Positions 7,267 through 13,530 of a stretch of DNA of 18,140 nt are shown here, piece by piece. Within the stretch, counting starts at the first letter, position 1. Every line of letters starts with the position of its first letter. Made by a program: the position numbers and the translations under genes. The notes under the pieces are model-generated. The model was not told the DNA's origin and did not search any database. It worked only from the letters and a program-made list of their open reading frames with translations. Source of the DNA: Candidatus Woesearchaeota archaeon. GTDB lineage: Archaea > Nanobdellota > Nanobdellia > Woesearchaeales > WJKR01. The stretch is from the NCBI GenBank assembly GCA_014729015.1, contig WJKR01000035.1, forward strand, positions 1 to 18,140, in the 5' to 3' direction.

Positions 7267-7761
7267 ATGACAACGGCACAACAAGGTATGAAAGTCAAGA
7301 TCCACTACACCGGCAAGCTCGACAACGGCGACGTCTTCGACAGCTCAGAAGGCAAGGAGCCGCTGGAATTCGTAATCGGCGAAGGCAAGATCATCAAAGG
7401 GTTCGAAGCAGGCGTCGTCGGGATGAACGTGGGCGAAGAAAAAGACCTCACCATCCCGCCAGAGAAAGGATACGGCCAGCCACGGAAAGAGCTCGTGCAA
7501 CAAGTCCCCAAGGAAAAACTCGGGGACGTGAAGCCAGAAGTCGGCATGATGATCGGCATGCAGCTCCCCGGGGTGGAACAAACGTTCCCGGCGAAAATAA
7601 CCGAAGTCAAAGAAGACGGCGGCGTGACCGTCGACCTCAACCCGCCGCTGGCCGGCAAGACGCTGCACTTCCACGTCAAGCTGGAATCAGCAGAACCCGC
7701 GGCCAAGGACGCCGAGCAACAGGCACCGCCCGCCGGAGAGGCGCCGGACAAGCAAGCATAA
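7267..7761 (+). CDS. FKBP-type peptidyl-prolyl isomerase with IF domain (SlyD-like)
   Basis: This 164-residue protein is a cytosolic prolyl cis-trans isomerase and chaperone. The FKBP core is split: residues 7-70 contain VKIHYTGKLDNGDVFDSS and GKIIKGFEAGVVGMNVGE, and the core closes with NPPLAGKTLHFHVKL (125-139). Between them, about 71-127, sits the insert-in-flap chaperone domain typical of archaeal and SlyD-type FKBPs. The tail (141-164) is low-complexity Ala/Pro/Glu and lacks the His-rich metal tail of bacterial SlyD. The start at 7267 has GAGG eight bases upstream and follows a 13-codon upstream ORF in the same frame. A CARF-like gene follows 34 bases downstream on the same strand. Confidence 0.95.
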   Translation: MTTAQQGMKVKIHYTGKLDNGDVFDSSEGKEPLEFVIGEGKIIKGFEAGVVGMNVGEEKDLTIPPEKGYGQPRKELVQQVPKEKLGDVKPEVGMMIGMQLPGVEQTFPAKITEVKEDGGVTVDLNPPLAGKTLHFHVKLESAEPAAKDAEQQAPPAGEAPDKQA

Positions 7762-7795
7762 GCCTTAAGAACAGCCACTTTTTTCTTGTTCACCA

Positions 7796-8152
7796 ATGGC
7801 AACGCTTATCACCTGCCTCAGCACGGGCAAAGGCACCTGGCGGCACGTCTCCCAGCTCATCGCACAGGAAGACTGGGACAAGATATTCCTCATCACGAAC
7901 GAGTTCGGCAAGGAGAAATACACGAATGACAAGCCGTTCGAAACGATCGTAATCGATAACAACAAGCCGGTGGAAGAGCTCGCACGGGACGTCAAGCAAG
8001 CGTTGGACGGCAACATCACGGACACCGAGGTCGCGGTCAACATCATCTCCGGCGCCGGGAACGAGCACATGGCCGTCCTGTCGGCGATCCTACAGTCGGG
8101 GCTGGGCATCCGATTCGTCGTCGCCGGTGACGAGCAGATGAAAACGCTTTAA
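7796..8152 (+). CDS. Small CARF-like Rossmann-fold protein
   Basis: A 118-residue protein with alternating hydrophobic strands and helices: ATLITCLSTGKGTW (strand plus glycine/Thr loop, 2-15), KIFLITNEF (29-37), TIVID (50-54), and VAVNIISGAGNEHMAVLSAILQSGL (79-103). The last segment resembles the ligand-loop motif (strand, GG/T-rich turn, then an Ala-rich helix) of CARF domains that sense cyclic oligoadenylates or related nucleotides. No effector domain (HEPN, PD-D/ExK) is fused and no CRISPR genes lie in the window. The assignment rests on motif resemblance and is tentative. No Shine-Dalgarno sequence is visible, but CCTTAAGA at 7763-7770 lies about 28 bases upstream and could be a weak TATA box for a leaderless mRNA. 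Its TAA stop overlaps that of the convergent methyltransferase. Confidence 0.7.
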   Translation: MATLITCLSTGKGTWRHVSQLIAQEDWDKIFLITNEFGKEKYTNDKPFETIVIDNNKPVEELARDVKQALDGNITDTEVAVNIISGAGNEHMAVLSAILQSGLGIRFVVAGDEQMKTL

Positions 8153-8724
8153 CGGACGCCCTGATACACGCGGAACCCACCGCTTTTCTTCAAGACCTCG
8201 ACGTCCCCGAACACGTCCTTGATCTTCTGTTCCAACATCTTGCCGCCTTTCCGGTAGCGAACAACCAGCAAGAAACGGCCCCGCGGACGCAAATGCCCAA
8301 ACGATTCCTCAATCAACCGATAGCAGACCTCTCGGCCGGCGGCGTACGGCGGATTGGTCAGAATCATATCAAAAGATTCCGGAACGTTCGAGAAACCATT
8401 TGACAAGCGGACATCAGCGCCAGGCACGTTCTTCCGCGCCAGCCGCACTGCCCGCGTGTTCACGTCACTCATCACCAACGAAATGTCGGGGTGCGCCTCC
8501 TTGAGCACCAGGCCAACAGCGCCCCACCCGCAGCCCAAGTCCAAGCACTCCTCAGTACCGCGCAACGAGCACGACTCGACCAATACCCTCGTCGCGTTGT
8601 CCAGCCCGCCCTTGGAGAACACGCCGCTGCCTGTCACGGCGGAGAAACGCCTGCCCAACACGGAAAAAGCAACGGTCTGCTCGCGCAACGAGCCGTCCTG
8701 CTCCTCATCGTAATAGTGCGACAT
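8149..8724 (-). CDS. RsmC-like class I RNA methyltransferase (COG2813)
   Basis: A 191-residue SAM-dependent methyltransferase. Visible motifs are FSKGGLDNATRVL (36-48), the SAM loop LDLGCGWGAVG (61-71), an acidic strand end VMSDVN (84-89) and the catalytic NPPY (124-127), which is typical of enzymes methylating exocyclic amino groups. The family matches the archaeal small RsmC type, corresponding to the single catalytic half of bacterial RsmC (16S rRNA m2G1207). An rRNA guanine target is likely but not shown. It is the last gene of a three-gene operon behind two paralogous secreted proteins, starting two bases after the upstream stop. Its stop shares TTAA with the convergent CARF-like gene. 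Confidence 0.85.
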   Translation of the reverse strand: MSHYYDEEQDGSLREQTVAFSVLGRRFSAVTGSGVFSKGGLDNATRVLVESCSLRGTEECLDLGCGWGAVGLVLKEAHPDISLVMSDVNTRAVRLARKNVPGADVRLSNGFSNVPESFDMILTNPPYAAGREVCYRLIEESFGHLRPRGRFLLVVRYRKGGKMLEQKIKDVFGDVEVLKKSGGFRVYQGVR

Positions 8725-8726
8725 TT

Positions 8727-9443
8727 TCAGCTGGCCGGGATGACGTTGAACAACGCGTACACGAAGCGGTCCGCGACCTTGACCGTCTCATTCGCACTGC
8801 TGCCCTGCAGGACAACGCAATAAGGGTTCTCGGCGAGGGTCGACACAAAACTCTTCTCGCCGGTCTTCACCCAGATCACCCCATGCTCGGGCGTCGCGGC
8901 ATCGCAGCGCACCACCGGCACCTGCCCGCCCGTCTTCGACGTGCTCCTCGTGAAAGCGGCGCTCGTCGGGATGCGGAAGATGTCAAATTTCTCACCCGTC
9001 ACCTTCGCGACCTCGACGCCGGCGACCGCCAACGCGCCGGACCCTTCGGGGTCCATGGCGATGGAGAGGTGCACGTCTTCCCCGGCGAACGCCTTGTTCG
9101 ACAAGTTGTAGATGACGCGCACCGCCTGGGGATGCACGGGGATGGTGTCCACCGCTACCGGGTGGTGATGCACCACCACCGCGTACGGCCGCTCGTTCAC
9201 CATGACACGCACGTACCATGAGCCGTCATCGTTCTGGATGAACTCGTAATTGTTGTAGAGGAGCAAATCCTCTGGCGGTCGGTGTGCAAACCACGTCGGC
9301 CCGTAGGCGAAGCCGACGATGACTGCGAGGACGACGAGCACGGCTATCACTAAGGAGGTGGCCGGGTTGGCTGACCGTTCTTGCTCTCGCCGTTTCGAGG
9401 CCTTCTTCGTCCGCTTCTTCACAGGTTTTCTCTTCCGTACCAT
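8727..9443 (-). CDS. Single-pass membrane protein with exported domain (paralogue B)
   Basis: A 238-residue protein of unknown function. Residues 1-25 are strongly basic, 29-48 form one hydrophobic membrane anchor, and the remainder is a beta-rich domain that should face outside by the positive-inside rule. The C-terminal part holds VPVVRCDAATP (175-185) and a second cysteine at C209, followed by a VADRFVYALFNV segment. The same pattern occurs in the upstream gene product, with cysteines 26 versus 29 residues apart, so the two are diverged paralogues and each may carry a disulphide. It begins seven bases after the upstream stop, with GAGGAG nearby, and is followed two bases later by an RsmC-like methyltransferase. 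No known family was recognised. Confidence 0.8.
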   Translation of the reverse strand: MVRKRKPVKKRTKKASKRREQERSANPATSLVIAVLVVLAVIVGFAYGPTWFAHRPPEDLLLYNNYEFIQNDDGSWYVRVMVNERPYAVVVHHHPVAVDTIPVHPQAVRVIYNLSNKAFAGEDVHLSIAMDPEGSGALAVAGVEVAKVTGEKFDIFRIPTSAAFTRSTSKTGGQVPVVRCDAATPEHGVIWVKTGEKSFVSTLAENPYCVVLQGSSANETVKVADRFVYALFNVIPAS

Positions 9444-9449
9444 GTCGCA

Positions 9450-10052
9450 TCACTCCTCATACACGCCGTAATACTCGTACAATAACCGGTCCCGTAGTTG
9501 CAGGAATCCTGATTGGTTGCCTATAAAGCGCAAGCAAGCGCCTTGCCGCTCGACCGCCGCTTCTTCCCCGGCCTCCCAGCTCAGCACAGGCACCTGCGCC
9601 GTCGCGTTGTCGCACGCAACGACCGGCAAGGCGTACATTGCTGACTCGTTCGTCACCGCGCTGATGACCGGTCTGCCCAATGAGGAGGAGAGGTCGAACC
9701 TGATGAGGTCCATCAATTGCAGGTTCCGCGCCGAGAGCGAGGGGTCGAATGTGATGATCACCGCCGAGCTGGACCGCAACAATGATGCCGCGTCGTCAGG
9801 CATGTGTATGGCGGCGACGCTCGAGGGCAAGTAGTAAAACTGTTGAAGCTCATCTCCCAGCTTCGCCGTGTAGGTCTGCGTCTGGTAGTCGAACGAGAAG
9901 GCCACCCCATGATCGGCGACGGTATTTCCCTGCGCACCCCTGCCTGACAAGTACACGCCAAAGCCAGAGGCGACCATGAGGAAGCTCAACACCGCTCCCA
10001 TGAGGATCTTGTTGCGTCGCTCCTTCCGGTGTTGGATGCGCTGCAATGCCAT
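9450..10052 (-). CDS. Single-pass membrane protein with exported domain (paralogue A)
   Basis: A 200-residue protein of unknown function. A basic N-terminus (residues 4-14) precedes one membrane segment at about 16-36; the rest should be extracytoplasmic. The C-terminal portion has LPVVACDNAT (142-151), C173 and LRDRLLYEYYGVY (186-198), matching the downstream paralogue's VVRCDAAT, C209 and VADRFVYALFNV. The middle has HMPDDAASLL, which aligns with VHPQAVRVI of the paralogue. No enzyme motif is visible. The ATG at 10052 is about 26 bases from the centre of a TATA box at 10074-10083, so it should head a leaderless three-gene operon. It is divergent from AlaRS. Confidence 0.8.
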   Translation of the reverse strand: MALQRIQHRKERRNKILMGAVLSFLMVASGFGVYLSGRGAQGNTVADHGVAFSFDYQTQTYTAKLGDELQQFYYLPSSVAAIHMPDDAASLLRSSSAVIITFDPSLSARNLQLMDLIRFDLSSSLGRPVISAVTNESAMYALPVVACDNATAQVPVLSWEAGEEAAVERQGACLRFIGNQSGFLQLRDRLLYEYYGVYEE

Positions 10053-10073
10053 GGGTGCGAGGGTGCGACGAGA

Positions 10074-10083
10074 AGTTTAAAAG
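10074..10083 (-). promoter_or_regulatory. TATA box for the paralogue A / B / methyltransferase operon
   Basis: CTTTTAAACT on the minus strand, centred at about 10078, predicts a start at about 10052, exactly the A of the ATG. Confidence 0.6.
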
Positions 10084-10105
10084 GGTTACGGTGGGAACAA
10101 CAACC

Positions 10106-10114
10106 TATATAAAA
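10106..10114 (+). promoter_or_regulatory. TATA box for AlaRS
   Basis: TATATAAAA centred at about 10110 predicts transcription from about 10136-10138, coinciding with the ATG at 10137. This argues against the upstream GTG at 10119. Confidence 0.65.
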
Positions 10115-10136
10115 GAGGGTGGTCCTATGGGACAAC

Positions 10137-12629
10137 ATGGCCATCATCCCTGCCAAGCAGGTGAAGCAGCGGTTCAAGGAGGAGGCGAGCAAGGACCCGG
10201 ACAGGTACTACGCGACGAGGGTGCTGCGGCAGGAGGGGTTCGAGCGGAGGAAGTGCGATCGGTGCGGCACGTATTATTGGAGCGTTGATGATACGAGGAA
10301 GACGTGCGACGACCCTTCGTGCAGCGGCGGCTACCGGTTCTTCGAGGATAACCCTGCGAGAAAACGCATGGATTATGTCGAGGTGTGGCAGGCGTTCAGC
10401 AAGTTGTTCAAGAAATTAGGGTATACGCCCATCGAGCGGTACCCGGTCATCGCGAGGTGGCGGGACGACACGGACTTCGTGCAGGCGAGCATCTACGACT
10501 TCCAGCCGTACGTCGTGTCCGGGGAGGTGGACCCGCCGGCCAATCCCTTAGTGGTGCCGCAGTTCTCGTTGCGGTTCAACGACATCGATAATGTCGGCGT
10601 CACGATGAGCCACATGACCGGGTTCGTCATGATCGGCCAGCACGCCTTCCTGCCAAGGAATGAGTGGGATCAGGACAAGCTGTTCAGGGACATCTATGCG
10701 TGGTTGCGCGAAGGACTCGGCTTGGCTAAGGAAGAGATCACCTTTCATGAGGACGCCTGGGCTGGCGGCGGGAATTACGGGCCGTGCATGGAATTCTTCT
10801 CACGAGGCTGCGAATTGGGAAACCAGGTGTACATGCTGTATGAATGGGCCGAGGAAGGAAACAAGGAGTTGCCGTTGCAAGTGCTGGACATGGGCATGGG
10901 GCTGGAGCGCGTCGCGTGGTTCACGCAAGGAGAAAAGACTATTTACGATGCTTCTTTTCCGACGGTTATGGATCGGCTGTTCGCCAGAACAAAGGTCGCG
11001 TATGATGAAACGCTCGTGCAACAATATCTGCCTTTCGCCGCTTTCTTGAACGCGGACGAAGTGGAAGACCTGGACAAGGAGTGGGAGCGCGTCGCGAAGG
11101 AGCTAGGGAAAAAAGTGAGCGAGATCAGGGATATCATCAAGCCGTTGGCTGCGCTGTACTCCGTGGCTGAGCACGCCCGCACCTTGTTGGTGGCATTGAG
11201 CGATGGTGGGTTACCGTCGAATGTCGGCGGCGGCTACAATCTCCGCGTCATCTTACGCCGCGCGCTGAGATTCATCGAGGAGTATTCGTGGGAGGTGTCA
11301 TTGCCGGAGATTTGCCGTTGGCACGCAGAATACCTCGAGCCGTTGTTTCCTGAGCTCTCTGCGCACCTGGATGACGTGAAGAAGATACTCGAGCATGAGC
11401 AGCGGAAGTACGCGGAGGCGAAGCAGCGGAACGTGGCGCTTGTCAAACGGCTCAGCAAAAGTAGGATGACGACGGAGAAGCTCATCGAACTATATGACAG
11501 TTACGGCATCAATCCTGAAGTTTTCGGAAGTGTCCCTGACAATTTCTATGCGTTAGTTGCGGAAAGGCATGGTAGTGCAGAGCAGAGAACCGCGACGAAG
11601 AAGGAAACGCAGCTGGCATTGGGGAAGGTGAGCGCGACCGAAGCGTTATACTTTGACCATTACGATTATGTACAGTTCGAAGGCGTCGTGCTAAAGGTCA
11701 TTGGCAACTACGTCATCCTTGACCGAACGGCGTTCTACCCGACGAGCGGCGGACAGGTGCACGACATCGGGTCATTGCAAGGACAAGCAGTGGTCGACGT
11801 GTTCAAACAAGCAACACCGCAAGGGAACGTCATCGTGCACACACTAAAAGAAAAACCGGGTTTCAAGGTGGGAGATACGATAGCCGGCAAGATCGATTAC
11901 GATCGCCGGTTGCAACTGGCGCAGCACCACACCGCGACGCACATCTTGACGGGCAGCGCGAAAAGAGTGCTTGGCAATCACGTATGGCAGGCAGGCGCGG
12001 CGAAGACCACGGAAAAAAGTCGTTTGGACATCACGCACTACGAGCAGCTGACACCAGAGGAAGTACGAGCGATTGAGAAACTAGCAAACACTGTTGTCGA
12101 CGAGAATCGTCCGGTGTACAAGGAGTTCATGGCACGGGGCGTGGCAGAAGCGAAATATGGCTTTCGACTGTATCAAGGAGGTGCCGTGCCGGGCAAGAAA
12201 TTACGCATCGTGAACGTGCAGGACTTCGAAGTCGAGGCCTGCAGCGGCACCCACGTGAACGTGACGGGCGACGTCGGTCATATCAAAGTAGTGAAGACGA
12301 GCAAGGTCCAGGATGGCGTCGTCCGCTTGGAATTCGTCGCCGGCGCCGCCGCGGAGAAAGCGCTGGACGAGAAGATGACCATCATCCGGGAAGTGATCGC
12401 ACTGGTCGGCGGCAGCGAGGAGCAGTTGCCCGGTCGCGTCAGTGAGTTGTTCCGGCAATGGAAGCAGGCGAAGAAGGGAAAACTAGAGAAATTAGAATTG
12501 AGTTCTACGGCCCGTTCTGACGGCGACGTCATCACAGAGATGGCGGCCGCGTTGAAGACGCAGCCGGAACACATCGTGAAGACGATCAAGCGGTTCCTCC
12601 ACGATATCGAGCAGGAGACAAAGCATTAA
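10137..12629 (+). CDS. alaS: Alanyl-tRNA synthetase, archaeal type, without globular C-Ala domain
   Basis: AlaRS charges tRNA-Ala and edits misactivated Ser and Gly. Numbering from the ATG at 10137 (830 residues): an archaeal zinc insertion with cysteines at 40, 43, 57 and 62; class II motif 2 region ARWRDDTDF (about 106-114); motif 3 GMGLERVAW (253-261); and an editing domain with HHTATHIL (597-604) and CSGTH (702-706) as zinc and editing residues. After the editing domain only about 85 residues remain, all apparently helical. The globular C-Ala domain with its glycine-rich end is missing, and archaeal homologues are usually about 900 residues. The helical motif at 752-779 seems repeated at 801-828. 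A leaderless start at 10137 is favoured; a GTG at 10119 would add six residues. The stop shares TTAA with the convergent gene. Confidence 0.95.
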   Translation: MAIIPAKQVKQRFKEEASKDPDRYYATRVLRQEGFERRKCDRCGTYYWSVDDTRKTCDDPSCSGGYRFFEDNPARKRMDYVEVWQAFSKLFKKLGYTPIERYPVIARWRDDTDFVQASIYDFQPYVVSGEVDPPANPLVVPQFSLRFNDIDNVGVTMSHMTGFVMIGQHAFLPRNEWDQDKLFRDIYAWLREGLGLAKEEITFHEDAWAGGGNYGPCMEFFSRGCELGNQVYMLYEWAEEGNKELPLQVLDMGMGLERVAWFTQGEKTIYDASFPTVMDRLFARTKVAYDETLVQQYLPFAAFLNADEVEDLDKEWERVAKELGKKVSEIRDIIKPLAALYSVAEHARTLLVALSDGGLPSNVGGGYNLRVILRRALRFIEEYSWEVSLPEICRWHAEYLEPLFPELSAHLDDVKKILEHEQRKYAEAKQRNVALVKRLSKSRMTTEKLIELYDSYGINPEVFGSVPDNFYALVAERHGSAEQRTATKKETQLALGKVSATEALYFDHYDYVQFEGVVLKVIGNYVILDRTAFYPTSGGQVHDIGSLQGQAVVDVFKQATPQGNVIVHTLKEKPGFKVGDTIAGKIDYDRRLQLAQHHTATHILTGSAKRVLGNHVWQAGAAKTTEKSRLDITHYEQLTPEEVRAIEKLANTVVDENRPVYKEFMARGVAEAKYGFRLYQGGAVPGKKLRIVNVQDFEVEACSGTHVNVTGDVGHIKVVKTSKVQDGVVRLEFVAGAAAEKALDEKMTIIREVIALVGGSEEQLPGRVSELFRQWKQAKKGKLEKLELSSTARSDGDVITEMAAALKTQPEHIVKTIKRFLHDIEQETKH

Positions 12630-12940
12630 TCTTGTTGCTGCTTGCCGCCCTTCGCCAACAACGCAAGTAAGATGATGGCTAATCCTACGACGATGAAGCC
12701 GATGCCGTCACTGAACGGTTTCACCTTGGCGGTCAAGAAGATACCGAGACCGACAAGGCCGAATATTAAGCCCATGACTAATAAGACGACGGCCAACGCT
12801 TTCTTGATGATGCGCTCCGCCGTCCGTTCGACCTTCTCCTTCGCGTTGTCAATAGTAGCATCAACACGATCCTCGAACTCCTCCACTAAGACTTCGCCGA
12901 GCAATTCCCGCAACGCCTGGAAGATTCCCTTGAAGACCAT
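12626..12940 (-). CDS. Two-pass membrane protein, YqjE/holin-X-like
   Basis: A 104-residue protein. An amphipathic charged N-terminus (residues 1-47, with heptad-like EEFEDRVDATIDNAKEKVER) is followed by two membrane segments at about 48-70 and 77-97 with a short loop, and a short basic tail ending GGKQQQD. The layout matches the YqjE / Actinobacterial Holin-X (PF07332-like) group, membrane proteins of unknown activity. The ATG follows directly on the stop of the preceding gene (TAGATG), and that gene encodes a YqjD/ElaB-like protein, as in the bacterial yqjD-yqjE order. A role at the membrane, perhaps anchoring a partner, is inference. Its stop shares TTAA with convergent AlaRS. Confidence 0.75.
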   Translation of the reverse strand: MVFKGIFQALRELLGEVLVEEFEDRVDATIDNAKEKVERTAERIIKKALAVVLLVMGLIFGLVGLGIFLTAKVKPFSDGIGFIVVGLAIILLALLAKGGKQQQD

Positions 12941-13168
12941 CTAACGTCTCACCCTCTTGAACAAGCGTCCCAAGAAGTAGCCGCCGACGAACGCGACGCC
13001 GAGAGAAAGCAACGGGTTGTCCTTGACGAATTCTTCCAGTGATTCTTTGCGGTCACGAGCGTCGTCCAGCACGCCTTCACCCTTCTCCTGCAGGTCCTCG
13101 AGCTCGTCCTGCGCCTGCCTGATGAATTCCTTCAGTTTCTTGGCAGTGTCATCACGGCTTCTTGCCAT
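12941..13168 (-). CDS. YqjD/ElaB-like (DUF883-type) C-tail-anchored membrane protein
   Basis: A 75-residue protein. Residues 5-50 are a highly charged amphipathic helix. This is followed by DNPLLSLGVAFVGGYFLGRLFKR (49-71), which is the DUF883 signature: a short NP-x motif, a glycine-rich single membrane span and a basic end. Bacterial YqjD and ElaB sit in the inner membrane and bind ribosomes in stationary phase; the same function here is inference. AGAGGTGA lies four bases before the ATG, and the TATA box at 13202-13211 predicts a leader of about 14 bases, so this is one of the few genes here with a canonical Shine-Dalgarno leader. The next gene (YqjE-like) abuts it without a gap. Confidence 0.8.
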   Translation of the reverse strand: MARSRDDTAKKLKEFIRQAQDELEDLQEKGEGVLDDARDRKESLEEFVKDNPLLSLGVAFVGGYFLGRLFKRVRR

Positions 13169-13201
13169 GCGCTCACCTCTCCGCTGTATGAGGTGGTCGT
13201 C

Positions 13202-13211
13202 CTATAAAAAT
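13202..13211 (-). promoter_or_regulatory. TATA box for the YqjD/YqjE-like operon
   Basis: ATTTTTATAG on the minus strand, centred at about 13207, predicts a start near 13182. The resulting leader contains GAGAGGTGA just before the ATG at 13168. The reverse strand of the same block (TATAAAAA) could also serve the zinc-ribbon gene. Confidence 0.5.
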
Positions 13212-13491
13212 GTTTCCACAAAAAAGCGTTTCCACACGAACCGATAGGTTTAAAAAAACAGGGGCAATCAGGGCCATCACAGTTATCACAGCAACCGGTG
13301 ATCGCCGCATCCACAGCGTCTTAGAAGAGCACGTGAGGGACGCCCATTGCCCTCGCTGCAAGAAACCAGTCAGCGAACCGTGGAAGTCGGAGTTCTGGGG
13401 CGCCATCCACTATATTACCATGAAGTGCGACCACTGCAAGTACCAGTTGTTCTACAAGGCAGACTTCATCAGCAGCGGAATCGGTGACTAA
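13210..13491 (+). CDS. Small zinc-ribbon protein of unknown function
   Basis: The frame from the only in-frame ATG near the 5' end gives 93 residues. The C-terminal half is well formed: CPRC at 47-50 and CDHC at 73-76 make one zinc ribbon, with EPWKSEFWGAIHYITMK between and QLFYKADFI after. The region from about residue 22 (AITVITATGDRRIHSVLEEH) reads like conserved protein. The first 20 residues are basic and Phe/Thr/Lys-rich, overlap the promoter zone and look non-coding. A TATA box at 13248-13256 predicts transcription starting at about 13278, where the frame has ATC, not ATG. The next possible start is GTG at 13333, only five codons before the first cysteine. The start is therefore unresolved. 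It converges on the UbiB-family gene with a 39-base gap. Confidence 0.65.
   Translation: MFPQKSVSTRTDRFKKTGAIRAITVITATGDRRIHSVLEEHVRDAHCPRCKKPVSEPWKSEFWGAIHYITMKCDHCKYQLFYKADFISSGIGD
13248..13256 (+). promoter_or_regulatory. Probable TATA box for the zinc-ribbon gene
   Basis: GTTTAAAAA centred at about 13252 predicts a start near 13278, inside the frame begun at 13210. If it is the promoter, the ATG at 13210 cannot be the start codon. Confidence 0.45.
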
Positions 13492-13530
13492 CGCCGAGGC
13501 CGACCAGGAATCCCTTGCGCAACACGTCTT

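Noticed and set aside
10119..10136. GTG start for AlaRS six codons earlier
   Set aside because: It lies only about 9 bases from the TATA centre and so would not be transcribed; the ATG at 10137 sits at the expected start point.
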